A stretch of DNA of 64,000 bases from Lonicera japonica (taxonomy: Eukaryota > Streptophyta > Magnoliopsida > Dipsacales > Caprifoliaceae): positions 9,069,411 through 9,133,410 of the forward strand of contig CM038467.1 of NCBI GenBank assembly GCA_021464415.1. The letters are read 5' to 3'. The notes beneath the pieces were generated by a model that saw only the letters and a list, made by a program, of their open reading frames with translations, had not been told where the DNA came from and made no database searches. The stretch's first letter is position 1. Each line of letters opens with the position of its first letter. The translations under genes were made by a program, and so were the position numbers. Shown piece by piece: positions 1 through 12,646 of the stretch.

Positions 1-234
1 TTTTAATAGTTGATGTTAACCACAATCAAGTCAATCTAGATATTTTGAATGCAATGTAATAGAACCTTTTGTAATTTTTGCACACGTGTCTCTCACATAT
101 TATACCTTTAGATTATCTTGCCTCCTGCATATGGAATGATTTCCTCTTCATGTCTAGATGGGCGCAATTGTAAAATAATGCACCAAGCATGCCTCGTCAT
201 ATTTCTGTTTAACTAAACATCTGTTATGATGCAG

Positions 235-3200
235 GGAACGGAATTTTTTGACGGAAAAGCAAAAAGATATGTTGATTTTCCGATCACAGATATCTTGCAA
301 ATGATGGGTCGGGCAGGACGACCACAATATGATCAACATGGGAAAGCTGTCATTCTTGTTCATGAACCTAAGAAGAGTTTCTATAAGAAGGTCTAGATGT
401 TTAATGAACATGCATATAAGTGTACGTTTCTCGTAAGGTTGTGCTTTAAGCTGATGTAGCATGACATGGATTTCTTTGCAGTTTCTCTATGAACCATTTC
501 CAGTTGAAAGCAGTCTAAGGGAGCAGCTACATGATCACATCAATGCTGAGATCATTTCTGGAACAATTTCGCATAAGGAGGATGCTGTGCACTATCTCAC
601 CTGGACTTATATGTTCCGTCGATTGGTAGTGTGCTGCTGCTGCTTTTCTCATTAAACAAAATTTGAATAAGAAAGTAGTGGTTTGCTTGGCCCAGAATTA
701 TGATGGGCCTTGGCTTGTTCTTAGTTACCTAATAGTCTTTAAATCCCACACAGCTCTCCTTTGTGTCTGCAACCTTTGTCTTCAAGTCTTTCGTCTACAA
801 TCAAAATTGGGGACTCACCAAATTATATTTATGCTATAGGTCTCTCTTTCATCTTTACATCTACTTTATTGTGCAAGTAATTATATCTGATCAATAAAGA
901 GTAGGTTTAGTTTGATTTCTTAGAAACAGGTCACCTTGTTCATGAAAATCCAAGACGTTAGAGCACAAATGGTAAGAGTTAAGCTCTTAGATTCATGAGG
1001 TCATCTGTCATCCTATCAAAAGATAAAGAGCAATAACATGGGTGGTTGTGCAGAAGAAAATAGAATTGGAAACTGCGAGTTTTGCTTTGCTTGTTGTGTA
1101 TAAGTCTGTTTTTCAGTATCTCCATGCAAGTGTCAGTTGTTTTTTTCTCGGGATAATTTTATCAAAAAAAAAAAAGAAATGGCCAAAAATGCACCATTTT
1201 CTCTAAATGGTTTCTTTAGTATCTATTATTGTTTCCCTGGTCTTATCAACTTCTACATAACAGATGGTTAACCCTGCTTATTATGGCTTAGAGGGTACTG
1301 AACCTGGAACGATAAGTTCATACATTTCAAGGTAATACCATATCCACATAGTGCAAATCTTTTGTTAGGATGAAAATTTTCCCTAATTGATAGTGATGTG
1401 CTGGTTCTGTTGCCATTTCCCTTAACAGCTTAGTGCAGAATACATTTGAAGATTTGGAAGACAGTGGATGCATCAAGATCAATGAAGACAGCGTGGAGCC
1501 AATGATGTTGGGCTCAATAGCATCTCAGTATTACCTTAGATACACGACTGTATCAATGTTTGGTTCAAACATAGGACCAGATACATCTCTTGAAGTAATT
1601 AAAAGCATTCCTAATCACAATGATTTAATATTTTTAAAATATGTTCACGCCTTATTTTCTCTGCAAATTCCTTTTCATATTATGCATTTACGTCCTAGGT
1701 TTTCCTTCACATACTAGCTGGTGCTTCTGAGTATGATGAGCTCCCTGTGCGACACAATGAGGTAATTTAATAGCTATTATCAGCTCAATTTCTTTTTATA
1801 TACTTGTAGTCTTTGTGGATGATGATAAGAGCAAACTTATGGCAGTATGATTCATATGGGTTTTATTTCCATATTTCTCAATAACAGCAACACATTTCTT
1901 TCAAGTTGCATATGAATTCTTAATTGGTATTTTCTTCATAATCTCCTTGTCTCTTTTTCAATTTTCGCTTTTCTCTCATGCCTAAGATCAGCGGCCCTTG
2001 CTGTTTGGTATGTAATGCACTGGTTCATTGACCATGTACTTTCATTTACTCCACTATGCATAAACTAATTACTCAGTGCTGATTTTCTTTTTGAAGATGG
2101 CAAAGATTATAAAAGAATCCATTTCTAATATATAAAATGTGGATCATACTATAGCTTATTTGAAGTAAAAATGAAGCATGTGTCAGCTCTTCAAAATCAC
2201 TCTCTCTTTGTTGTTGCAGGAAATTTATAATGAAGCATTGTCTACTAAAGTTACTTATGTGGTCGATAAGAATTGCCTAGATGATCCACATGTTAAAGCA
2301 AACCTGCTTTTTCAGGTCAGCATAATCTTTTACTGGATTTTCAAATTAATACGTTGAAACAGGTTCATGTTTCTCTTACCATGTACAAAAATTGTGTACA
2401 GGCACATTTTTCTCAGTTAGAATTGCCGATCAGCGACTATATCACTGACCTGAAGTCAGTGTTGGATCAAAGCATACGTATCCTTCAGGCCATGATAGAT
2501 ATATGTGCTAACAGCGGTTGGCTATCAAGTACTATTACTTGTATGCATCTTCTGCAAATGGTCATGCAGGTATTCCTCCCTTAGCTGCATTTTTCCTTTT
2601 CCGGTATTTGTTCTCCTTATTCAAGTTTTTCTTTTATTCTCTTGTTTCTAAATGGGCACACCTTAAAATCCCATTTCTTCCATGCTTTAAGGGCTTGATT
2701 ATCAAATTCTCTCAAATTGCTCGAGGATCTGGATTGAGAACTAAAAGAAAGCAGTCTTCATTAATTTTTTGGGTTTCTTAAATCTAACCTGAATAATGGT
2801 CTCCCTTTGAATTGCTTTTAAAATTATTTTCAGGGTTTATGGTTCGACAGCGATTCCCCTCTCTGGATGTTGCCGTGCATGACTGAAAGTCTTGTCAGTT
2901 CGTTGAGTAGTAAAGGAATCTCAAATGTGCAGCAGCTCTTGGATCTTCCCAAAGCAGCCTTGCAGTCAGTTGCTGGGAGTTCCATTGCTTCCAAACTTTA
3001 TCAGGTTGGATCTCTTTCTGAGACAAATAGTATATTCTTTTAATGAACAAAGCTGTAATTTCTTTTCAAGTTCAGCTGTGATAATATATATATACTTCAA
3101 TGTACTACTGTGTACATGTGTTAGCTGTTAAGAATAAATACTTCAACACACTAGTCTTGGTACAAGGTTTCTCTGTATGGATTTCAAACATTTTGTACAG

Positions 3201-4278
3201 CTGAACGAGTTTGGTTCAGTATGTGTCACTGAAACTAGATGAATGTTGAGGACTTTTTCTGGACCTGAAGGTGAAAATGTTGTGGCTATTCTTATGAAAC
3301 AAATCTTTCCTCAGTTCAATAAACCTCGAAGGAAATATGCTCTCTTTCTCTATCAACACTAAAGGGTGTGAAGAGTGTAACTGTCTTGTAGTTGCCCCTT
3401 TATTATCCCATTGATCTGCTCACCTTGTCGATCAATTAATGTTGCAAGGTTTGTAAATTCTTTTATGTACACATGCACCCCGCGTTCAATAGTCTGATAC
3501 AGAAGTTATCTGATGTTCTCCCTTTTCCAGGAACTGCAGCATTTTCCACGTGTTCAAGTAAGACTACAGATTCAAAGAAGTCGTCCTGATAGTGACAAGC
3601 GTCCAAGTCTGAACATCAGACTGGAAAAAACAAACTCCCAAAGGAAGTCCTCAAGGGCTTTTGTCCCTCGATTCCCCAAGGTATGTACATAGTCACCCTC
3701 TTGCTGTTTCTGGTCTCAATAGCACGAGTAGGTCTTGACAATTTTCTATATCTGCAGGTAAAAGACGAAGCATGGTGGTTGGTTATGGGCAACACCTCTA
3801 CATCAGAACTATATTCTCTGAAGAGAGTCTCTTTCTCTGACCGCTTAAATACCCACATGGAGTTACCTCCAACTCCATTTACTGCCCAGGTTTGTTCATT
3901 ATCCATTTTGTCAAACCCTAAATAAACTGCCCCCAGCCTTCACGCACGCACAAAAAAAGAAGAAGGTAAGTGCATTAAGTTTGAAAACATTTTGTACAAT
4001 GAACATGGCGGGTTCCATACATTTTAAAGCAACAATAACATACTAAAGTCGTAACATGATGGGTTCCACACATTTTAAAGCAACAATAACACACTAAAGT
4101 TGTAAGAGTGTGCAAGCGACTGAAGTCGCTTAAATGCTCACTCTTGTTGCCCCCACTTCATCTGGGATTATTTTCTGCTGGACAGGGGATGAAGCTGATT
4201 CTAGTGTCAGATTGTTATCTCGGGTTGGATAAAGAATACTCCCTCGAAGAAGTTGAATCTTCGCTTGGCAACCGGTAG
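235..4278 (+). CDS. DExH14: DExH14/ASCC3-type Ski2-like RNA helicase, C-terminal part (5' end outside window)
   Basis: Large tandem-cassette helicase of the Ski2-like/BRR2/ASCC3 group; relatives act in ribosome quality control and RNA remodelling. Eleven exons join in phase: 235-390, 482-625, 1264-1331, 1429-1594, 1699-1761, 2220-2315, 2402-2569, 2834-3004, 3531-3680, 3758-3889 and 4186-4278 (TAG stop 4276-4278), giving 468 residues. The first exon carries helicase motif VI ([12 protein letters not shown]), the end of the second RecA pair. Next come winged-helix residues, then a Sec63-type helical and FN3-like region ([20 protein letters not shown]; later [12 protein letters not shown] and [11 protein letters not shown]). 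These follow my memory of Arabidopsis DExH14 (At5g61140) better than the BRR2 paralogues; that attribution rests on recall, not a search. No frame breaks are seen, so the visible part looks functional. Bases 1-234 are intron. The gene runs tail-to-tail with the next gene. Confidence 0.9.
4002..4107. repeat. 53-bp tandem duplication in the last helicase intron
   Basis: Two neighbouring copies of a unit containing GGGTTCCAYACATTTTAAAG and AACAATAACAYACTAAAGT sit at about 4002-4054 and 4055-4107, inside the intron between exons 3758-3889 and 4186-4278. They differ at a few positions. This is a simple local duplication with no evident function. Confidence 0.8.
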
Positions 4279-5426
4279 CAGGACTTGACTACCTTCCAAT
4301 GGACTTGTAGTCCCCAAAATACATGAGAGCACCTTCAACTCTGAGATTTGAGTTTATATACGGTACAAATGCTCTCCCCTAAACATTTGTTCTGATCGAA
4401 AAAATTCATGACTACATTTTCTCTCCCCTTTTGTTCCTCTCGTAGTAATTTTAACCAGGATTCAGATGGTCAAGTTTGTGCAGTTCTTGTTATCTATTAT
4501 GTGTACAAAAATTGAGAGTATATATTTTAAAACATGTTTATTCAAGTTGATACTTGAATCATATTCCTTTACATGTGCGTGTATGTAACAGATCTATATA
4601 TATATATATAAGTAAATGTAGCTAGCTTCATTTTCTTGTTTACATACCCTCTAATGGCTCTACAGTCTTCGAAAGCTCCTGTTGGTATCCTTGTAAACCA
4701 TGTATTTGTGTTTTCTCATGGGATGTGTGTGTAAATCTACCGGTTCAACAGACAAACTTCAGAGATCCACATTAAGTTGAGCATCAGATCAGATCAAATA
4801 TCTGTGTTTTTTTTTCTTCTTAAACAGCTCAACTTAACGATTGCACTATCAAGACTAATAAACGTTCATTTAACTGTGACCAACCAACCAACCAACCTAC
4901 TTGTTACAACTAACTTCTTTTTGTTGCCTCAAAACGTATACAGTTTTTTCTTCTTAAACAGCTCAACTTGACAGCTTTTATAATGTATGCATAAAATATA
5001 ACGTAATACTCAACGTTTAAACATTTAATGTTAGCTACTGCATATTTTTTAAAATTGGTCTTCTAGTTTAACTTGTTCTAATTAAGATTGAGGATGAACT
5101 TCTCAAGAGGAGATACAGAGCTTAATGTACAGGTGCTCTTATGATTTGACCAAATTTAGGAAAAAAATTGAAGACCCGCTTTTTTGATTTAGTTCGATCC
5201 ATTGGATATAAATCTACATCAAACAAAAAGTTCCAGCACAGAATAGTTTCAAACACTAAAGAAAGCACCAGAGGGTCTTAAGTAGATACAAAAGCATCCG
5301 TGTGCGACATTTCCAAGTTATATTCTGTGTTTGTTACATAGCATTTACAATTAATTGTATACAAGGTGATAAAGAAATTGGTCTAGTGTAATGTGATTGT
5401 TCTTTTTATTTACATAAGTACAAGGG
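4279..5426. other. convergent intergenic/3'-UTR region
   Basis: This stretch lies between the helicase stop and the stop of the oppositely transcribed membrane-protein gene, so it must hold both 3' UTRs. It is AT-rich, with a (TA)n run near 4595-4610. The phrase TTTTTTCTTCTTAAACAGCTCAACTT occurs in two near copies at about 4810 and 4945, a small local duplication. No supported coding region is seen. Confidence 0.6.
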
Positions 5427-8400
5427 CTAATCCCAGTCAGCGTCAAAAAAGCCTGCATCCTTCATCTCCGAATAGTAAGCATTATCCAAAAGCAAATCTT
5501 CTGCCTGAGAAAGACATGTTAACATGTAAAATAATCTCCACTGGGCCGGCTGCAAACTACTATAAAAAAGTACCAGTCCACAGCAAATTAATTTAACAGA
5601 GATTGATCACCTGGAAAAGATCTGCCAGAAATGTCACATACAGGAAAGGAAGATAAAGAGAGTGATAGCACATGTCCATGAAATCATACAACCTGTAAAA
5701 CAGAGAAAAAATGGTTCAAGTAAATCTAAGTAAACCTTAAAGATAATTATGTGAAAACTAAATTATTTTCTCTCGGAGAAGAACTCTAATTCAGTGGGTA
5801 CCAAAATCCAAAGCCAGTCCCACTTCCTGCAAGCCCAGAAGCAAATGATGCTATTGCGTTAATTACAAACATGACAAGTATGTACTTGTAGAATGTCGGT
5901 CTAACTGCATAAAGGCGAAGAAGATTGCCTAGTTAAAATATTATAGGATGAGATAAGGAGGGAGAATTTAAACCAGCTTAGAGATGGGGATGTTAATAGT
6001 GCGCAAATGGACACTCACGAGGCAACTTGTCCCTCCCACTTTGAGTAATGCACAAACAGTATAAAGCCATAAACTCCTGTAAGCAGCAGTTTGAGGATGG
6101 TCCACAATCCCCACTTCCACTGATTTCTAGTTTCACCAGCAATGAAAAGTGGGACCCCGAAACCAAATACAAAGATTGACTGAAAGCATAGTGAGAGAAA
6201 AATTACTGTTCAAGACTAAGTGAAAATTGCACAAGGTAGTCCAAGTTGTTCGAATTATGAAATAAAAAGAAACCAAACGATCAAAGGCCCATTGCTGTGA
6301 CTACTCAACGTATAAAAAACCTCCCCTATAGGGAAAGGAACACCTCTCAAAAGGCAGCAAAATATAATCAGAACGATTGTATCGCCCAAGTGATGAAATT
6401 AACTTCTTCTGAATCTCAGATTCTAGTGAAAGCCTCTCATAGAAAAAGGCTCATAATTTGCCATGCTAGCAACCCAAGAAATAAAACTCCCACAGGGAAT
6501 ATGCCAATAAATCCAAATCCAGTTGTCTCTTAACAATTTTTAGGCTCAGACTATAAGTCCTTCATAAATGCCTCAAGGTAGCTTTCCCCTTTTTCTTTAT
6601 GAGGGGATTATCACCAGAGACCCCTAGACTTTATTAACCAACAACACTATATAATAGAAGATCCATTACAATGGGAGAAAACCCAATCCCCACCACCCTT
6701 ACCTATTAAATCTAAAATTTGGAAGGCCCAATTAGTAATTCTAACAAACCCCTTTCAAGATTTTCCAGTTAACTTTTGGAACCCGTCAAAGATCATCTTC
6801 CTCACAAGGCTGTGAGCAGCTTTGACATTCTCACGAAATGTATAGCCAACTCTGCAATTAAGAACCACAAGCAGATGATATATTTGTCAAATATCATAGG
6901 CAATACACCATGGACCCATAGCTTTCAACATCTATGTTGCACAATCCTTCTCTGAACACAACTGCCCACCTAATAAAGGTTAGAATTTTCCTGTACAAGA
7001 AGTGAATTTAAATAAATGAAACTGAGTACCATTATACTCTGGCTCAATGGCGGTGCAAATCCTAGGAGATACATCTATAAGGGTCTATTTGATAACATGG
7101 AAAAGGAAAATAAAAATAGTTGAATTTTTTTGAGAAGTTGGGAAATAAGTTGAGAGATGTGATAACATGTCTTCTTATTTTGTGGCTTTTTGCATGGAAA
7201 ATTTTTCGTTGTTGGTTGAGGAAGAAAATTTTTCCACAAAACTTGATGAAGGACATCTACTAATAAAAATGAGCATAAGCATGAGCATGAGATGGAGAGC
7301 ATATCATTAAATGCCTCAATTTATTTTCCATCTTCTTACGTGCAATCAAGTGTTTTTATTTTCCTTTTCTATTTTGTTATCAAACGGACTCTTTAAGTAC
7401 TCTTTCTCCTGCTTTCTTCTTCCTAGTTCTCTTTTATCACATACGTCCATTTGAAGCACTTTTCTCCTCCTTCCCTTCTTTCTTAAATTTCTTCCACCAC
7501 CATTCCTCACGAGAGAGGCCGTGTTCTTAAATTTTCTAAGGCGCCTCAGTAATAAGGCCTCCTTCCACATGAAATTATTCTCTATTTTTCCTATAACTTA
7601 GGAGCAAAAGAACAAAAAGTGAAACACAAAGGAAAACAACACAGCCTACATAGCACATACCAATTGGACTCACTCGGAAGATGGCAAAACGTAGTGTAAG
7701 ATGGCAAAACGTAGTGTTTTAAAAGATGTTTTACCGTAGTTAGAAACCACAAACATACGAGCATGCATAAACAAACTGAGATGAAAAATATAGAATTTAA
7801 GCAAGGAAAAAATGAACACTTCTATAGCCAGAAGAAAGATAACCTTGAGAAGCATATCCACACCCACTATGAGGCCTGAAACAAGGAAAGTCCGGGGTAG
7901 GGTTTGCAACCCAGTAGCACAGTTTTCCTGGAGTAAGAATGCCACTAAGCTAATCTCCAAGCATAGCATTCCAGATGCGGTGAGCAATGACAAAAGGTTC
8001 CAAGCAACATCCTTCCCCGGAGTGCACTGCCAAGCCTACATCACCGAACACAATTCATTGATGAGTTCCAGTTCGTATCAGATAATCTTTGAACTGACTA
8101 ATAAAAGAATATTCACACGTCAATCACCAGTGGTCCATTAAAGTAAAAAAGCTAGAATACAATTGCCTTAAATGACAGTGAAAAATAGAGTGAGGTCTTC
8201 TGTTAAACTACAAATGAAATTTCACAACAAAAGTGGAGGAGGGAAAAGGAAAAAGAAATGCATCTGCTCAAGTATTTTTAAAAGTCGCTGCAGTCCCCAG
8301 GTTATTAGTAACAGGAGTCGAATATGGTGAATGTCAGTTGTATAATCAAGTGTCACATTCACTTTGCAACAAAAGAAGAACAACGATGAAGTGGAACGAA

Positions 8401-10852
8401 GTCTAGATGGCTTCAACTCCATCTTGATGCGCAGCAGGCAGTCATTTAGGTCCGATTCAGATCCCTCCGTTGTTTCCTAGCTCATATGAATCTGCTAACT
8501 ATTGGTATGTTAACTTGGGCGGCAGCCGTTTTCTGCAGTGTTCTAAAAATCGCGCCTAGGCGGCAACTAGGAGGAAATCAGTGGTCTCCCGCCCGGCCTA
8601 GGGCTGATCGTTTGTGTTCAGGCGCCGGTGTGATTAGGCGCCGATTGGGCGCCGATTTTTGGACTAGGCGCCGGTTTTTGTGGCCAGGCGCCGATTTGGG
8701 AAAGTGAGATGGAGAAGATGTGAGGAGAGATCTTCCATATTCTCCTCTGTCGAACCTCATCTTCTCTGCCCAGAAGGAGAAGGAGAAGGAAGGAGAAGAG
8801 CGAAGGAGAAGAAGACGACCTGGAAGAGAAGAACGGAGGAGGAGAAGAAGACGACTTGAGAGAAGAAAGAAGAAGGAGAAGGTCGGCTGCTCCTGCTGCA
8901 AAATGAAGTAGTATTGAGATATTTTATATTTGGGTTTTGTAAATGTTAAAATGACTTTGTGCCCCTGGTCATTTGAAATATTTACATCATTTATCCTTTT
9001 TTTTAATATCTTTTTATTGTTAACATTGCCTTTTCATATTTTATTTATTAATAATTTAGTATCATTTTATTATAAATAAATAATATATATATATAATATA
9101 TAAATTATTAATATAATTTAGAAAGAGACATGTTTTATTGGTTGGATGTTGAAAAATTAATGTTAATTTAAAAGATATATTATGTTTTATTGGTGTTATG
9201 TTATTTAAAATAATATTTTTAATAAAAATCGTTTGACCGATTAATCCTCTAGGCGCTAGGCCCCCCTTCGCCGACCTAGGAGCGCCTAGCGATTTTTAGA
9301 ACATTGGTTTTCTGAAAACACCATGTTCCCGGAAAGAAATCTTTCCAGTTTGCAGAATGAGAAGACCCGAGATCTTCAAATGATCCAGTGCCAGGGAGGA
9401 GAACCCTATTTGATACCAAGGCTCAAGCACTCAAAAAGTCCAGTTGATTGATTGGATAGTTTGACTGGAAACAAATGTTCGAATGTTTGAAGGGAGAGAA
9501 GAACAGGAATATGATTGGAAACAGATGAATATATAGCATATTTTTGGCATCCACTTCTAAGAATTTTGAACATGTGTCTTTGGAATTTGGATGGAATCTG
9601 GAGACTGCAGCTTTGTTAATGTTTGACAGAGTTATGACCATGGGCTGCAGTTAGGTATGTCTCAGATGCGTTGGCTGAGGCTTGGCAGCATGGACAGATT
9701 TGTAACTGATTCACACGTTGCCTACTGCAGCTGGAGCTCTTTGCAAGCCTTAATTTTTTTTTTCTTGGTTTTTATTCAATTTCTTGTATCTTGTTGTATT
9801 CTGATTTGAGAACGTCAGGTCCTCGTGCTCTTTGTATTTTAGTCTTATATAGATCAAGAAAATGTCTTGTTTCTTACTATTTAAAAGAAAAAGGGAATGC
9901 CTCATAAACCAACTTAAGAGCCCAAATAATGTGCCAAAAAGTGCATTATTAGTGTGTGGGCTATCGAGTTGGTCATTTATCTTAGTCCATGTAACAATTC
10001 TATATAGCAAAGTACAACCTAAATGTACACACACTGAGGGAGAGAGAGTGAGTAACATTCATACACCAAGAGGGCAGATAATGGCTCAAGAATGCATGTG
10101 TATAAGCTTTATATTTTACAATTTACATGGTTACATCCACTAGACACCAATTCGACTATTAGTCTAAACATGGGCTGCCTAACTTGTAACATACTAAACC
10201 CGTTGGGGCTATCAAACAATGCATTTCCAAATAAAAACTTTTTTCAAAACCTATTGAATTAGGGCAACACCAATGATGGTATAATATATACTCCAAGGAC
10301 ATACTATGTCTGTCCCAAGAATAAGCTAACCATTTAACTACGTTCTCACAAACTCAACCGAGTCTTCCACATTTACTTAGCTTAATGAATTACGTCGAAT
10401 TTTTCTCGCAGGCTCTATTCAACAGTTTTTCGCTCTGATTTTTCTCAGTGACCAAACACATACATATTTAAAGTAAGCTACATAACTGTCGGACCAAAAA
10501 GAAAAAGAAGCTACATAACTGCAAAATAAGTACTGATTAGAGAGAGGGGAGAGAGAGGGGTTACCTGAAGAGAGCACCAAACGAGGTTGAGAATAGAGGA
10601 GAACCAGAGGAGTAGATAGTAGGCGATCATTATGTAGGCTCGATCATGAGTGAGCTTCTGAATGTTCTTCTTAGCAAGAAACCCTAGGTAGAGTACGAAC
10701 AGGGCCGAAGGCAGTACCATAGCCGCGTTGTGCAAAAATCCATGGCAATCTGGGCCTGAGGAGGAGTATACACTTACATCATGATAGTCGATTTCAGCAG
10801 GATTCGGAGAGATTGACTGATCTATTGCAAATACAGCTCGGAGGTTCCTCAT
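5427..10852 (-). CDS. Tmemb_40/TPRA40-family seven-pass membrane protein (CAND2/CAND8-like)
   Basis: Predicted plasma-membrane protein of the TPRA40 family, called candidate G-protein-coupled receptors (CAND) in plants; biochemical function is not established. Six exons on the complement: 10852-10565, 8026-7844, 6179-6019, 5900-5802, 5692-5611 and 5504-5427 (TAG), summing to 296 residues, the usual size. The start sits in exon 1 (MRNLRAVFAIDQ). Hydrophobic segments include MVLPSALFVLYLGFLA, AYYLLLWFSSILNLVW, TFLVSGLIVGVDMLL, WTILKLLLTGVYGFILFV, YILVMFVINAIASFASG and SLYLPFLYVTFLADLF. The C-terminus ends in the conserved acidic YYSEMKDAGFFDADWD. For exon 4 a nearer AG would create a stop; the acceptor GTTAG before 5900 keeps the frame and restores the family motif SPTFYKY. 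No disabling lesion is seen. Introns 1 (2.5 kb) and 2 (1.7 kb) hold transposons. Confidence 0.88.
7079..7394. mobile_element. small TIR MITE in intron 2 of the Tmemb_40 gene
   Basis: The left end AAGGGTCTATTTGATAACA is mirrored by the right end, whose complement reads AAGAGTCCGTTTGATAACA. The similarity continues inward with GGAAAATAAAAA-type sequence for about 40 bp per side. The element is about 316 bp and has no ORF of its own. A clean target-site duplication is not visible, so the superfamily is left open. Confidence 0.65.
7678..7717. repeat. 20-bp perfect tandem duplication
   Basis: The 20-mer AAGATGGCAAAACGTAGTGT occurs twice head-to-tail within intron 2 of the Tmemb_40 gene. It probably arose by slippage. 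No other role is apparent. Confidence 0.85.
8528..9314. mobile_element. non-autonomous hAT element with 8-bp TSD in intron 1
   Basis: Element 8536-9306 (771 bp) starts CAGTGTTCTAAAAATCG and ends CGATTTTTAGAACATTG, terminal inverted repeats with a single mismatch in 17 bp. It is flanked on both sides by the identical 8-mer GTTTTCTG (8528-8535 and 9307-9314), the TSD length typical of hAT transposons. Subterminal regions are rich in GGCGCC/CCTAGGCG motifs, and a purine-rich block (8760-8890) follows. No transposase is encoded; open frames over the purine block are compositional. The intact TSD shows a single clean insertion into the Tmemb_40 gene. Confidence 0.92.
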
Positions 10853-11252
10853 CCTCAGAAAACCCCAGTGTATTGGGCCATTGAATGCATATACGAAACC
10901 CTAATTTATTTATTTGTATAATATATTATGTATTGGATATGGATATGGATATGGATATAGGCCTGAAAACTTTGTATGCGTAAACATCCGTACATATAGA
11001 GAGAGAGAGAGAGACTTGGACATAGAAGAAGGGCTCAAGGTGGCGGTGATGATAATGGAGACCATCGTGGTTTCGTTTCGTTGATGGATAATTCGTTGAT
11101 GGATAATTTGCAGACGGCCCAGCTCCACGACACGACAGCGTTTTGGTCCTGAAACTTGCCTCTATTATTTTGAACGAAATGCCACTTGACGACGGGTCGG
11201 GTTTGTACAGAATTAGAGAGTGTGGCTAGGGTCCCGTGTTATACGTTATAAT
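10853..11252. promoter_or_regulatory. upstream region of the Tmemb_40 gene
   Basis: This is the probable promoter and 5' UTR of the minus-strand gene. It contains a GA dinucleotide run (about 10998-11014), a GGATAT hexamer run (about 10935-10960) and a short direct repeat of GTTGATGGATAATT near 11080-11107. No individual regulatory site can be called with confidence. Confidence 0.4.
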
Positions 11253-12633
11253 TAAGGGTGTAAATAAATATTCAAAAATTTGAACATGTTTTGAATTTGA
11301 ATTCGAATTTTGCGAATATTTATATAAATGGATATTTAAAGAAAAGGATTTTGATAGTGTTTATAAATAGTAAATAAAATTGATATGGATAGTATTCGAC
11401 CTGGATAATTCGCGGATATCCGATTTAGCGGATATTCATATCCGTTATAATTTAGCATATATTATATATTTCTCGCCCCATTTAAAAAAAATCATTAAAA
11501 TTTACAACATATGTGATTTGTTAGTATGAAAGGGTCGAGAGCATAACAAATTTAAAATTATCTACAAAAAAATCAACGAATAATATTTTTATAAATCAAT
11601 AGCCTATATTTGACCAAACTCCAAAAGGAGTGTAGAGTTAACTTTGCAGTAAAATTTTAAATTATATTTTTTTATAAGGTCATGTAGAATTAAATTTTCA
11701 CTACATGTTTTTTTAGCATATCATTATAAAAAATGTTTTAATTGACAATGCTTTAGAATAATTTTAACAAATTATATATTTAAAACTCATTTATCAATAA
11801 AATACACATTATAATAGTATTGAGGCTTTGCAAAGTTAAGTTCGCACTCCTTATTTTCTAAAACATTATGTATTTGTGCTTATTTGAAGTTGTTTTAGAG
11901 TTTTATAAGTAAAACATAAGAATATACTTGTTAAAAAATATAAAGATATCATGCAAAACAAATTTGCATTAAATGTTTTGGATTGCAAAGTTAAGTTTGC
12001 ACAAAACACAATTTTATACAAAGTAAAGTTTTGCTCAAAATACAATTTTGGTTAAAACCCTCATTTTAAAACAAAGTTAATAAATAGGCTCTTATTTTAG
12101 AAAAATAATAAAAATTAGGCCCTTATTTTCAAAAAATATTATTCGCCTGATTTTTTGTAAAAAATATTGTCACGCGAGATCTGTTACGCCATTTCCAGAA
12201 ATCGTAGTAATTTTCAACTTTGATTTGTCATCTTGATCTGTGTGGTTATCTTATAATTTTGATGTAAATCTTATTGGATCATATAAAAGAAATTCATTAT
12301 TTGAGTTAAAAGTTTGATATAAAATGTTAGTAATTATTTTAATACCTTTTACAATATTTCATTATACTTCTTGAGTTACAACTTGTATAATGTGTCATTT
12401 TAATTAAAAGATTACATAGTCAAATATATTTTTAAAATTAAGCTATATATAAAAAATGGATAGGGATATTATCCGAATCCGAGATATCTGATGAGATAAT
12501 GATAAGAATAGTTTAATATACTATTCGAAGGAATATGGATAAGGATTTAGATAGTAAATTTAAAAAGGGATACGAATAATAGATAGTGTAGTATCCGGTC
12601 TGTATCCGATCCGTTTACACCCTTACTTATAAT
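11245..12633. mobile_element. non-autonomous TIR element, probably hAT, with near-perfect 8-bp TSD
   Basis: Element 11253-12625 begins TAAGGGTGTAAA and ends TTTACACCCTTA, a perfect 12-bp inverted terminus. The flanking 8-mers are GTTATAAT (11245-11252) and CTTATAAT (12626-12633), one mismatch apart. Both subterminal zones are rich in GGATAT/ATATCC words, as in the widespread plant family whose ends read GGGTGTAAACGGATCGGATA. No transposase is seen. The middle (about 11600-12165) is another repeat, present inverted near 28.2-28.7 kb, so this element is itself a nested insertion. Confidence 0.75.
11600..12165 (+). repeat. dispersed repeat, copy 1 (inverted partner at 28.2 kb)
   Basis: Contains GCAAAGTTAAGTTCGCACTC, a second GCAAAGTTAAGTTTGCAC, and a tail AAACCCTCATTTTAAAAC followed by AATATTGTCA. 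The complement of 28215-28710 follows the same order of motifs at roughly 70-75% identity by eye. No coding capacity is seen. Family unknown. Confidence 0.65.
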
Positions 12634-12646
12634 GCTTCCTCTTACT

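Noticed and set aside
945..1010. tRNA- or SINE-like segment in the second helicase intron (AATGGTAAGAGTTAAGC)
   Set aside because: Only a weak A-box resemblance and no acceptable B box at the right spacing.
6755..6860. Minus-strand stretch reading VGYTFRENVKAAHSLVRK with a preceding AATTGCAG acceptor, inside intron 2 of the Tmemb_40 gene
   Set aside because: It does not fit the Tmemb_40 protein, whose exons join without it. It may be a fragment of another gene or a transposon, but I cannot identify it.
8578..8911. Overlapping open frames on both strands rich in Arg/Glu or Leu/Ser
   Set aside because: They lie within the hAT element and follow its purine-rich tract and GGCGCC repeats; low-complexity translations only.
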